This document shows positions 49,571 through 60,363 of a stretch of 64,000 nucleotides of DNA, piece after piece. The translations under genes were made by a program, and so were the position numbers. Location: NCBI RefSeq assembly GCF_963259705.1, contig NC_081844.1, forward strand, positions 15,237,715 to 15,301,714, given 5' to 3'. Position 1 is the stretch's first letter. Each line of letters begins with the position of its first letter. The notes under the pieces were generated by a model, which saw nothing but the letters and a program-made list of their open reading frames with translations, searched no databases and was not told the DNA's origin. This DNA comes from Myotis daubentonii (lineage: Eukaryota > Chordata > Mammalia > Chiroptera > Vespertilionidae).

Positions 49571-49590
49571 TGGGCACCAAATATTTCTCT

Positions 49591-50737
49591 ACCTTTTGTG
49601 CATCACTTCCCTTCCTCATTGATAGAACCTGCAAAGAGGTCCAAACCACTTACAAGCTGTCCCAGCCTTGTGGGTGACAGGCAGGGTAGCCACTCACATG
49701 GTGATTTGCAAGCCATCAAATTATACTACCTGCTACATCCAGAAAAAAACTCGGGCACCCATCTTAAAGACGGCTTGTATTCTTGCCATGGGACAAGGGG
49801 CTATAATAACCTGGGAGACCAAGGTTAAAATCCATCCTACTGTTTTCTGAAAGGTGCTGAACTGTAATCCCCTTGACCATCCTGAATTCAGAAGCTTAGA
49901 GCCAAGGAGGGCCCTGAGCTTCCAGCATTTAAGTTCCAGGCCTAGGACCCTCAGGGGTAGGAGAGCCTGAGTGGGCTCTTAGGTAGGCTATGTGGGCGAG
50001 GTCAGGGAAGAGTAGACTCAAAAGGCCAGGTGGGACAAGAGGCTGGAAACAGAAAAAAAGGAGAAAAATTACGATGCATTTGCCCCCTTGCAGCTTTTCC
50101 CAGAGTATTTCTAAAAATGGTGGTGGTATTATATCACATTTACAAACACTATCTTTCCAATAGTTTTTTTTTCAAGAATAAAAAGGACCTAGACTAAAGA
50201 CAAGACCAAGTGCAAAGAGAACTCAGGGAGTCAAGTCATGAGCCTCTGGGTGGGGAGGCATGACGGTGAGAGCTGATTCTGAAGGCTTGACAGGTCCCCT
50301 GCCCCACGCCTCCATCCTGGAGAGGCATCCAGCCCTTGGGGACAGGGGGCAGAGGATGAGAGGGCAGCAGGAGGACATGGGCCACCCATTTGGGTTCTGA
50401 CTCTGCCATACCCACCCACACTCCATGCTGGCTTAATCAAAGTGGGAGCAGACCTGGGAGAATGCTGAGTGTTTATACAATGGCGTTAACAACCAGGCCT
50501 TCCTGATTGAGAGGCGTGAGCCTCAGAGGCAAGCCCAGTTAGAAGCTGTGGACCAGATGCAACCTGGGAGAAATATGCATGCTGACTAGAAAACAAAGGC
50601 CCAACTTTCTCAACAAAGTCACCGTCTCTCCTCAAAGTGGAGGGGCAAACCTAAAACCCAGGAAACAAGCCGTGTCTCCACCTCCTTGGAGCTGGTCCAC
50701 GAGAGAGGAATTCAACACATTCAGAAACAAAGTTCTC
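49591..50737. other. Intergenic sequence without a recognised feature
   Basis: About 1.1 kb of mixed sequence. Open frames here are short and unconvincing, and I recognise no repeat. Confidence 0.6.
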
Positions 50738-50999
50738 CATCCCTGGCCGGTGTTTCTCAGCGGTTAGAGTGTCGGCCTGAGCACCAAAGGGTTGCAGGTT
50801 CGATTCCTGGTCAAGGGCAGTTACCTGGGTTTCAGGTTCAATCCCTGGCCTGGTTGGGGTATATGTGGATGTGTCTCTTTCACATCGATGTTTTTCTCCT
50901 CCTCCAACCTTCCTTCCACTCTCTCCGAAGAAGAAGAAGAAGAAGAAGAAGAAGAAGAAGAAGAAGAAGAAGAAGAAGAAGAAGAAGAAGAGGAGGAAG
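50738..50999 (+). mobile_element. Ves SINE with expanded (GAA)n tail
   Basis: CCCTGGCCGGTGTTTCTCAG head, GCAGGTTCGATTCCTGG box B, then about 20 GAA units (50927-50991). CAAAGTTCTC repeats at 50728-50737 and 51000-51009, consistent with a target duplication. Confidence 0.92.
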
Positions 51000-51009
51000 C
51001 AAAGTTCTC

Positions 51010-52440
51010 AGAGGAAGGCTGCCCATGAACTCTGTTTCTACCACAGCCTCTTCAGGTAACTCAGAAGCTGTACAGAAGACCTCCACACTGGGGTGCCTAA
51101 GTAGATGAGGAAGGGACCAGAATGCATCTACCCACACTATGTGCAGACAAATAGCAGGTGAAGATAGGATGGTCCTCATTCAGAGGAAAAAAACAAAAAC
51201 AAAGCAGAATAAAAAAGCACACAGGATATGCAGAATTCCACAGCAAAAAATAAAGAAAAGCACAGCAGAAAAAAGATAGAGGATAAGAGTGGGTTGGAAG
51301 ATTCTCTTGGGGGGGTGGGGAGAAGAGGAAAATTTCAGTTAACTGCTTCACATTCCCAAGGAAATAAAAGAAAGCCTGATTTCTCTGTCACAACGGGTAA
51401 ACCAACAGATTGAGATGAAAGAACTGTCAGAGCCATGGGATGATGTAAAAGAGGCAATCATGTTCATCATAGAAGCAGCAAAAACTAGAGCCAATGATAC
51501 TAAAAACAAATCAGTGGCACGGAATAAAGGCTTGTGAAAATAAAGAAAACTACTGGTTATGTAGAGCTTGCCATCCATATAAACTGCATGTATTTAAGCT
51601 TCATAGCAGCCACTTCAGATGGAGAGTGTAACCCTTCCCTTATTGTAGGAGAATAACCTGAGGTCTTCCCAAGGTTGGGAACTCACTCAAATCCAGATCT
51701 AGCTTGACTGCTACTAAACGCCACAAAAGTTAAGATTTTCCACCTTTAGAATGGCATTAGAATTGCCTGTTCACTGTGGCCAATAGCCAGGCTCAGAAGT
51801 CAGGAATTCAATAAATTAGATGAATCAGTCATTTGGAGAAGAATGCTAGGTGTGTGCTATAGAATTTTATCTGAAACAGGGAGTATGATTGAAAGAGTAT
51901 GAGAAGATTTACTTTCATAGCAGGAACATGGGTTGCAAACAGTCCTATCTGAAAGGATGGACCTACAGTCCCCTGCGGCCATAGTGACCCGATAGCCCAG
52001 GGCACCTGTCCTTGCCGTGGGCTGGACCACCTTGGCACCTGCCGCTCTGCAGGCTTGTCCCAGTGCCATGTCTCCTCTAAGCCACCTGCACCTGCCTGAA
52101 CTGTCAACCCAGTAACTTCAGCTGGCTTGAGATGACAAACTAGTCTCTTCATGTTTAAGGTTAAGTTTAAGAATACCCAGTTTATGTTTGTTATTAAAGG
52201 TCCTCGTACTTATATAATCTCACACATTAGTTGGTAATTCTAATTTAAAAAGTAAAATAGATCTCAGACTTACAATTTTCATTGGGCAGATGTAGGAGAA
52301 TTTGATGGTTTGTAAAAAAATATTATAATATTAAAGAGAACTGGATTCATGTTATTTTAAGATCAACAAGAGTTGTTTAACTACAACACATAGGAAGGTT
52401 TGCTTCAGAGCCTACTGGGTCATTCATTGGTATGTATAAG
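51010..52440. other. Intergenic sequence without a recognised gene
   Basis: AT-rich with A-rich blocks near 51190-51290. It may hold old repeats, but no family is named. Confidence 0.5.
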
Positions 52441-53157
52441 AAGAAAATCATGGCTTCTGGGAAGATGGAGAAAACATGCATTTCCCTATGCCTCCCACTA
52501 AACACACTGGACATTATATATCAAACAAGCATTAGGAGGCTCTGAAAGTTGGAGAGAAGAAGGCAGAGCAGCTAGGGACCTTGGGTTCCAAGGAACAACC
52601 AAGTGGTAAGGTTCTTGGGTGTGTTTTTATGCCTCAAATTTCCAGACTTGGATCTTGAATAAGCCAGGAACCCAGAAATACCAATGGACACAAACCAAAA
52701 ATAACACCACCCCAACAAAAGCCTTTTTCTATTTAGTCAACGGTGCAGGGTAGCATGACAGAACACAGACAGTAACTGCTCTGCCACAGCCAAACACCAT
52801 CTCCATCACACCGCAAAGGCCAGGTAGGAACCTAGACTGTCACCCTCACCGGGTTGTAATGAGGAGTCACAACCAAGATGATGTCAGAGGTCAAGTAGGG
52901 AGCTAGGACTTCCCCGCATTCCACGCAGTAAGGGGCCCCAACCCCTGCCTGCAGAGTCAGAGGTCAGAGGGGAGAACCTGACTTCCACCCCACACAGCAA
53001 TAAAATGGCACCATCCCCTTTGCCCTCCTCACCAGAGTGCTGTCAGATGTGAACAGTAGGATTTTTGCCAGCACCCAGAGATCAAGAGGCTACCCCCACC
53101 GCATGGTGTCCGTAGAGACCACGCTGGGAACTACAGCAAGGCACTTCTACCACCGTC

Positions 53158-53345
53158 CTCCCCCCCCCCCCCCCCGCACCACCCACTCAGGAAAGTATCC
53201 ATGGAGGCCTACAATGAAGCCAGAATTCCCACTCCCACTCAGCAGTAATGAAGAGCCCCTCAGTCGCGAAACCTGAACTTTAACCTCCACCTGGCAGTTC
53301 CAAGGCAATCCCCCCCCGCCCCCCGCCCCCCCCCCCCCGCCCCGC
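53158..53345. repeat. Two C-rich runs inside the old L1
   Basis: Near-homopolymer C at 53158-53176 and C-rich with few G at 53310-53345. Assembly length here may be unreliable. Confidence 0.85.
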
Positions 53346-53861
53346 GCCCAGCCCCCTGCTGGAGTGGTGCCAGAGAAAGAGAACTTAACCAGACATATAA
53401 ATAAGATCCAGAACCTCCTAACACCCAAGATGTCCAGGATTCAATAAAAAATAACTTGTGATATCAAGATCTGGGCAGATCTCAGACTCAATGAAAAAAA
53501 AAAACAATCAATACATGCAAATGACAAGATGCCAGAAATGTTAAATTATCTGACAAATGTTTTAGAGCATCCATGATAGATATGCTTCAATGAGCAATTA
53601 TGAACATATTTGAAATAAATAAAAAAATAGTTTTAGCAAAGGCATAGAAAATATAAAGAAATAAAACGGTAATTTTAGAATTGAAAAAATACAATTACTG
53701 AAATGAAAAACTCAGTAGCAAAATAGAAGGGGGAAAGAAAAGAACCCGTGAACTGGTAGAAAAATAGAAATTGCCCAAACTGAACAGCAAAAGAGAAAAT
53801 AGACTGAAAACAAAAATGAACAGAGACTAAGGGGTCTGTAGAACTACAACCGGGATATTTA

Positions 53862-54874
53862 CCATATTTTCCCATGTATAAGACGCTATTTTCTTTATAA
53901 AATCATTAGACTGAAAATCGAGGGGCCTCTTATACATGGAAGTCAGCCGAGGAAGGAGCCGTTCAGGTGCGTAGCTGCCCATACCTTGTCAAACAGGCTT
54001 CCTCCAATCATGAGCCTTATTGTTACTGACATCAGCTGACGCCGTAATTGGAGGTGGAGAGTGCACAGATGCAACAGGGACTGGAGCATTCTGAGCCCAT
54101 AAAGATGTCAAAAAATAAAAAGATACTAAATACTGGTAAGCGACTGTCTTACTCTGCAAAATTCAAACTGAATGTAATCAGCTATGCGAAAGAGCATGGA
54201 AATAGGGCTGCAGAGAGGCCATGTGGACCTCCTCCCATGAGTGCAGGATCAGACAGCGGAGAAAACAGGAAGAACAACTCCTTAAGATGCCAAAAAAGAA
54301 GAAGTCCTTAAGAGGAAAACCAGCAAAATGGGCAAACTTGGAGCAGAGGCTCAAGACTTGGATTATGGAGCAGCGCCAGCGTGGCTTATGTGTGTCAACC
54401 AAGCGTATTCAATGTCAGGCAAGAATGTTTGCAAGCGAAATGAACATTGTTGATTTTACAGGAAAGGCAAAATAGTGCTTCAATTTCATGAGGAGAGAAG
54501 GGTTGGCCATGAGAACACAAAGTTAGCTCAGAAAATGCTCCCAGTTTATGAGGATGATCTCACATATATAGACAGTGACACAGAAGACATCGGTGATACA
54601 ATAGAAAAGTTGAAGAAATTGATACGTCTGGAACTAATAGTGATGAAGAAGAGAGCAGTGATGCAACAGAGGCTGAATAAAGTGATCTGCTGCATAATAT
54701 CATAGTACTGGTATGTAAACATTACCTGAGGTAATTACTAAATAAAAATATGTTCTGTTTTATGTTTAAAATACTGATTTCTTAATTTTGGGTTGGAAAA
54801 GTGTGTGTGGGGTGGGGTGGGGGGGGCGGGGGGGCGTCTTATACATGTGGAGTCTTATGCACGGAAAAATATGG
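53862..54874 (+). mobile_element. pogo/Tc1-mariner-like DNA transposon with partial transposase
   Basis: 1,013 bp with inverted ends CCATATTTTCCCATGTATAA and GCACGGAAAAATATGG, flanked by TA on both sides (53860-53861 and 54875-54876). Plus-strand remnants encode RLSYSAKFKLNVISYAKEHG (a Brinker/Psq-like helix-turn-helix) and then a CENP-B/Tc5-type DNA-binding segment in another frame (KPAKWANLEQRLKTWIMEQR). No DDE catalytic domain remains. Frameshifts and stops make it inactive. Confidence 0.85.
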
Positions 54875-55399
54875 TAACATTTGTATTATCGGAGTCCCAG
54901 AAAGAGAGGAGAAAGAGGGTGAGGCTGAAAAATTACTTGAAGAAATTATGATTGAAAACTTTCCATATTTGAAAAGACAAAAACCAAGAAGAAGAAGAAG
55001 AAAAAACCACAGAAATCCAAATTAAGACACATCATCATTAAATTTCTGAAAATTAAAGACCAAGAAAAATTTGAAAACAGTAAGAAAAAAAATCATACCT
55101 TACTTACAGAGGAAAAACTATTTGAATGACAGTGGATTTCTCATTAGAATCCGGAAGGACAGAGAGAAGTGGCACAACTTTCTTTAGGTACTGAAGGAAA
55201 CTGAACCCAGAATCCTTATCCAATGAAGATATACTTCAGGAAGGAAGAAGGAAGGAAGACTTTGTTGCTAGGATACTTAGCCTAAAAGATTGGCTTGATA
55301 AAGTTCTCTACACAGAAAGGAAACAATAAAAGAAAGAATCTTGGAATATCAGGAAGGAAGGAAGGACACAGGAAGCAAAGCTATAAGTAACACAATAGA

Positions 55400-55567
55400 C
55401 ATTTTAAAATTTATTGATGAGAGAGAGAAGAGAGAGAGAGAGAGACAGACAGACTTGTTCCACTTATGCATTCATTGATGTTTCTTGTATGTGCCCTGTA
55501 CAGGGATAAAACCTGCAACCTTGGCGTATGGGGACGACGCTCTAACTAACTGATCTCCCTGACCAGG
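55400..55567 (-). mobile_element. Ves SINE, minus orientation, diverged
   Basis: The reversed head region (TAACTAACTGATCTCCCTGA) is at the right end, reversed box B (AAAACCTGCAACCTTGGCG) is in the middle and a GA-rich tract sits at the tail. Confidence 0.8.
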
Positions 55568-55856
55568 ACGAAGACATAGGCTTGCCTTCTCTTGAATCTA
55601 AATTATCTTTGATGGTTGAAGCAAAAAAATGCAACAGTGTGGTTATAAATGTATGAGGAGAAAATGTTTAATAGAATAATATTATAAATGGAGGAGGGTA
55701 AAATGACATAAAGGGAGGTAAGGTTTCTATACTTCACTGAAACTAATAAAATGACATCAGAAGACTATGATAAGTTATGTAATACCTAGAATAACCAAAA
55801 AGAAATTTTAAAAAACCATTAAAAATTCTATAGATAAATCAAAATAAAATTGTAAA

Positions 55857-55950
55857 AAATGTTCAAGTGACCTATAGGAAGGCATAAAAAAGTGTTTATG
55901 CCTTCCTATAGGTCACTTGAACATTTCAGTTCTCTGTTTTGAGAACTGAA
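55857..55950. repeat. Two adjacent perfect inverted repeats
   Basis: A 32-bp arm at 55857-55888 and its exact complement at 55895-55926 are separated by 6 nt. Overlapping its end, TTCAGTTCTC (55925-55934) pairs with GAGAACTGAA (55941-55950) around TGTTTT. Located within the old L1. Confidence 0.97.
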
Positions 55951-57340
55951 AAACAAAGAGAACAAACAGAAAACAAAATATAAAAGAAGACCCTAACATA
56001 TCAATAATTACACTAAATGTAAATATTCTAAATACCCCAATTAAAAGACAAAGATGTCAATTAAGAAACACAATTCAACTATATGCTGTCTTTAAGAAGC
56101 TTACTTTAAATATAAAAATAGAAGCAGGTTGAAAGTTAAAGGATGGAAAAAGATACCAGACAAACATTAATTAAAGGAAATACACCATCTTAGCTGCTAT
56201 ATTAACTTCAGATAAAATAGACGTCAGAGTAAAGAAAATTACCTGAGACAGAGAAGGACATTATATAATGATGAAAGGCTCAATTCACTAAGAAGGCATA
56301 GCAATTCTAAATGTGTAAGCACAAAACAAAAGAACTGTGAAATATGTAAAGCAAAAACTCATAGAACTGAAAGGATAAAGCCACAATTATAGGTAGAAAG
56401 TTTGATCTCTCTCTCTCTTTCTCTCTCTCAATAATTAGTAAAACTTGACAAAAAATCATCAAGGATATAGAACTGAACAACATCATTAATCAATTGTATC
56501 TAATTGACATGTATAAAACACTCCACCCAACAACAGCAGAGTATACCTTCTTTTTAAATACCCATAGAACATAGTCCAAGATAGGTCATATCCTAGAACA
56601 TAAAACAAACTTCAACAAATTTAAAACAACTGAAATTATACAGTGTGTTTGTTCTCTGACCACAATGGAATCAAACTGGAGATAAATAGCAGAAAGATAA
56701 TGGGAAAGTCTCCAAACATTTGGAAACTAAACAACACACTTTTAACTAATTCATGAGTTAAAGAGGAAATCCCAAAGGAAATGCACTGAATGGAATGATA
56801 ATTATTAGAACATATCCAAATTTGTGGGACATAGGTAAGCAGTGCTGAGAGGGAAATTTATAGCACAAGATGCATACATTAGGAAAAATGGAAACGTATC
56901 AAACAAAAAAGAAAAAGAAGAGCAAAATAAACCCAAAGCAAAGCAGAAAGGAAGAAAATATAAAACAAGGGTAGAAATCAATGAAATTGAAAACAGAAAA
57001 ATAATAGAGAAAATCAGTAACACAAAGAGCTGGTACTTTGAAAATTAAATAAAATTGATAAGCCTCTAATAAAAATGGGGGGGGGGGGAGAAGACACAAA
57101 TTACCAATTTCAGGTATGAAACAGGAGATATCATCACAGACTCTACTGACATCAGGCCAGGCCTTGAGATATTGTCTCATGGCCCCTTCCCAGCACACAG
57201 GCCTTCTTTCTCAGAAGGCCTGGTAGTCTCATTCCAAATTTGGGAGACAAAGGACTGGAAAAGGTAAAAATAAAGAGCGTTTCCTCCATATTGGGGGCCC
57301 AGAATTTGAAAGACACATTTTTCTGGGGGCCTCCACAGAA

Positions 57341-57869
57341 TCTACACTAATAAAAGAGAAACATGGTAATTGGCGTACTACCGCTACCCTTTTCATTGGC
57401 TAATCAGCGAGATATGCAAATTAACTGTCAGCCAAGATGGCAGCCGGCAGCCAGGCAGCTTGAAACTAACATGAGGCTTGCTTGCTTCAGTGACGGAGGA
57501 TCGTTGGAGGAAACCAACGTTCCCCACCTGCAGCTGCAGGCCTCTGAGTGGACAGTTTAAGAAACATTGTAACAAATACCGTGGGACTTCAGCCAGCAGA
57601 TTCGCAACATTGTAAGCAAAGGCCAGAAACCTACTTTCAGTCTCGGAGGCCTAAGAGCTGGAGCCAAGCCTCAAGGTAAAGCTGGCCCAGAATAAAAAGA
57701 AAGAAAGAAAGAAAGAAAGGAGCGGTTGGGAATTTCAGTCACTCCCAGCCTGAAAACAGCCCTCAGCCCCTCACCCAGACTGGCCAGGCACCCTAGTGGG
57801 GACCCCCACCCTGATCCAGGACACCCTTCAGGGCAAACCAGCCAGCCCCACCCATGCACCAGGCCTCTA
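57341..57869 (+). mobile_element. Non-autonomous Helitron with possible host-derived segment
   Basis: The left end TCTACACTAATAAAAGAG and the degraded right end CACCAGGCCTCTAC match HeliBat ends. The interior (about 57430-57680) is unlike other Helitrons here: it has AAGATGGCAGCC, an ATG frame of 29 codons ending in TAA, and a donor-like CCTCAAGGTAAAG. A short (AAAG)n run follows at about 57697-57718. Confidence 0.75.
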
Positions 57870-58613
57870 CCCTATATAGTAAAAGGGTAATATGCCTCCC
57901 GGCACCGGGATCAGTGTGACAGGGGGCAGCGCCCAAACCCCCTGATCGCCCTGCGGCTCTGTGTGTGACAGGGGGCAGGGCCCCAACCCCCTGAGCAGCC
58001 CTGCTCTGTGCCTGATAGGGGGGAGCTCCCCAACACCCCCCCCCCATGGGCCCTGCTCTGTGTGTGATGGGGTAGAGCTATAACCTCCCCATCGGCCCTG
58101 CCCTGAGTGTGAGAGTGGCGGCGCCCCAACCCCCTGATCGGCCCTGCTCTGTGGGTGATAGAGGGCGGTGCCCCAACCCCCTGATGGGCCCTGCTCTGTG
58201 TGTGACGGGGGCAGCGCCCCAACCCCCTGATTGGCCCTGCTCTGTGCGTGACAGGGGGTGGCGCCGCAACCTCCCCATTGACCCTGCCTTGAGTGTGACA
58301 GGGGACGGTGCCCCAATCACCCAATTGGCCCTACCCTGAGCGTGACTGAGGGTGGCATCACAACCTCCCAATCTGCCCTGCTCTGTGCATGACGGGGCGG
58401 CGCCCCAACTCCCCAATCGGCCCTGCTCTGAGCCGACCAGGGGCTGCACCTAGGGATTGGGCCTGCCCTCTGCCACCCGGGAGCAGGCCTAAGCCAGCAG
58501 GTCGTTATCTCCCGAGGGGTCCCAGACTGCGAGAGGGCACAGGCCGGGCTGAGGTACCCCCCCTTCCACCCCCCCCCCAGAGTGCACAAATTTTTGTGCA
58601 CCGGGCCTCTAGT
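57870..58613 (+). mobile_element. Non-autonomous Helitron carrying a minisatellite
   Basis: Left end CCTATATAGTAAAAGGGTAA. Right hairpin TGCACAAATTTTTGTGCA followed by CCGGGCCTCTAGT. It abuts the preceding Helitron head to tail. Confidence 0.88.
57914..58440. repeat. About 47-bp minisatellite, 11 or more copies, inside a Helitron
   Basis: Units share GTGTGACAGGGGGCAGCGCC, CCAACCCCCTGAT and GGCCCTGCTCTGT, with point differences between copies. Confidence 0.93.
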
Positions 58614-58765
58614 TTAATAATAAAATGTAACTCCTGTAGTCGGCACTGCAGTTCAGCCTCTGCTTTGGCAGGGTGCTGTGACTGTAGTTGCTGGCCAGCT
58701 TAATAAAGGCTCCTAAATTTTGATCTGAGTCCCTGGTGGTCATGTCTGTGGGTCACCCCATTACA

Positions 58766-59080
58766 AGATGCGTCCTGCATTGGAGATCTCACATATAAAT
58801 AATTAGTTTACCCAAGGAAGAGAACAAAGCTACTGGAACAGAAAACGAATTAAAATGCAAGAGTATTTTGTTGAAACACAGAAAAATGTGAATCTACTAG
58901 TATACTAGTAGATTAAAGTGGTTTACTGTGTTTCTTTCTGTCTAGATAGATAGATACACAGATAAATAGGAAAAAAATGGCTGAAACAGATCATGGTAAA
59001 ATTATTTTCTCTGGGCATTGAAAAAATACACACCCTATAATGATTTAGGTGGAATGCAAAGGGGAAAATCAAATGGTGTG
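58766..59080. other. Intergenic AT-rich sequence with a 24-bp palindrome
   Basis: Between the LTR-like piece and the RPS4X pseudogene. A perfect palindrome (half-site AATCTACTAGTA) is at 58891-58914 and a short GATA run is near 58945-58958. No gene. Confidence 0.7.
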
Positions 59081-59326
59081 TAGAGCTCTTTCTTTGCCTA
59101 GCGCAGCCATGGCTCCTGGTCCCAAGAAGCATCTAAAGTGTGTAGCGGCTCCAAAGCATTGGATGCTGGATAAACTGACCGATGTATTTGCTCCTCGGCC
59201 ATCTACCAGTCCCCACGAGCTGGGAGAATGTCTCCCTCTCATCATTTTCTTAAGGGACAGACCTAAGTCTGCTCTGACAGGTGATGAAGTAAAGATCTGC
59301 ATGCAGCAGTTTATTAAGATCGATAG

Positions 59327-59949
59327 TGCCGGAAGCCGGTCCATCCTTGCTGCTTGACACAGTCGCTGCAGGGAAGAAACATCTGCACAACATATGTTTC
59401 AAGGGACCTGGCGTATATGGCATACTGTTCTTCATATGTTTGCTCCCCTTCTTAGCACTATATGTTTTAACCAAGGTCACCTCTCCAAGAAAGGTTGTTT
59501 CCCCAGGTGGGGATTTTTCCCTGGAGTTAGGGATTAACAGGACTAAGGAAGGGAATAAATCAGTAAAACCCCTTAACTAAGTGCCAGGCGGGTAGTTAAT
59601 CACCTTAACTATGAAAAATCATGCTTAAGCTACACAATCTTTACTTAGGATAATCTCCTTCAGTTATTTCCTTGTATCTTAACAGAACAGTAGAGTAGTG
59701 ACCTTGGAATAGAGATAACAAATGCCCTAACCTTTGGAATAGAATGTATAGGATTAAAATCAAATGGCATAAATACAGATGTAACAGGAGAATAGAGAGA
59801 GAACCTGGCTAGAGAACCTGACTAGAACCTGGCTAGAGAACCTGGCTAGGCTGCTGATCAACTGAACGCTGTCTCTGTGTCATTCCTTCTTCGCCGACTC
59901 CGTCCACACCTTTGGGAACCCCTGGACCTGCTGGGGTTGGACCCCAACA
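59327..59949 (+). mobile_element. Solo LTR of an endogenous retrovirus
   Basis: Starts TGCCGGAAGCCGG and ends GGACCCCAACA. Flanked by CGATAG (59321-59326) and CTATAG (59950-59955), a 6-bp duplication with one mismatch, typical of class II/betaretrovirus-like elements. It has a GAGAACCTGGCTA-type short tandem repeat at about 59799-59848. No coding region. Insertion into RPS4X-derived sequence fixes its ends. Confidence 0.88.
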
Positions 59950-60148
59950 CTATAGCAAGGTCCAAACCGATGTAACCTACCCTGCTGGTTTTATGGATGC
60001 CATCAGCACTGACAAGACTGGAGAGAATTTCTGCCTGACCTATGAAATGAAGGGCCACTTTGCTATTCATCGCATTACACCTGAGGAGGCCAAGTACAAG
60101 TTGTGCAAAGTGAGTGAGATTTTTGTGGGCACAAAGATCTCATAACCC

Positions 60149-60363
60149 GCCCTGACCAGTTTGGCTCAGTGGATAGAGCGTCGGCCTGCGGACTGAAAGG
60201 TCCCAGGTTCAATTCCGGTCAAGGGCATGTACCTTGGTTGAGGCCACATCCCCAGTAGGGGGTGTGCAGGAGGCAGCTGATCGGTGTTTCTCTCTCATCG
60301 ATGTTTCTAGCTCTCTATCCCTCTCCCTTCCTCCCTGTAAAAAAATCAATAAAATATATTAAA
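60149..60363 (+). mobile_element. Ves SINE with perfect 16-bp target duplication
   Basis: GCCCTGACCAGTTTGGCTCA head and an AATAAAATATATT tail. AAAGATCTCATAACCC flanks it at 60133-60148 and 60364-60379. Inserted in the RPS4X pseudogene. Confidence 0.96.

Larger units (their letters stand above)
52440..57150 (+). mobile_element. Ancient L1 (5' UTR to ORF2 start), plus strand, interrupted
   Basis: GGGAAGATGGAGAAAACATG near 52457 resembles an L1 5' UTR. ACATTTGTATTATCGGAGTC, ACACATCATCATTAAATTTC and TCTGACCACAATGGAATCAA are successive old-L1 landmarks from the 5' region into the ORF2 endonuclease. GAGCTGGTACTTTGAAAATT and TTACCAATTTCAGGTATGAA continue towards RT. C-rich runs at 53158-53176 and 53310-53340. 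A pogo-like element (53862-54874) and a SINE (about 55400-55567) are inserted. No intact frame. Confidence 0.8.
57150..58765 (+). mobile_element. Solo-LTR-like sequence split by two Helitrons
   Basis: Left part 57150-57340 (GAGATATTGTCTCATGGCCC onward) and right part 58614-58765, which has AATAAAGGCTCCTAAATTTT and CTGAGTCCCTGGTGGTC. This resembles R-U5 of an endogenous retrovirus LTR and ends near CCATTACA. Boundaries and duplications are unclear. No retroviral coding sequence. Confidence 0.5.

Noticed and set aside
50865..51059. Lysine- or glutamate-rich open frames
   Set aside because: They are translations of the (GAA)n SINE tail.
54048..54705. Domesticated CENP-B-like host gene
   Set aside because: The HTH segments lie in different frames with stops between them, no catalytic or other domain follows, and transposon ends with TA duplications surround them.
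57914..58440. Long open frames across the 47-bp repeats, as a coding repeat protein
   Set aside because: The frames exist on both strands because the units are periodic and GC-rich. The sequence lies between Helitron ends, and no start, domain or splice support is visible.
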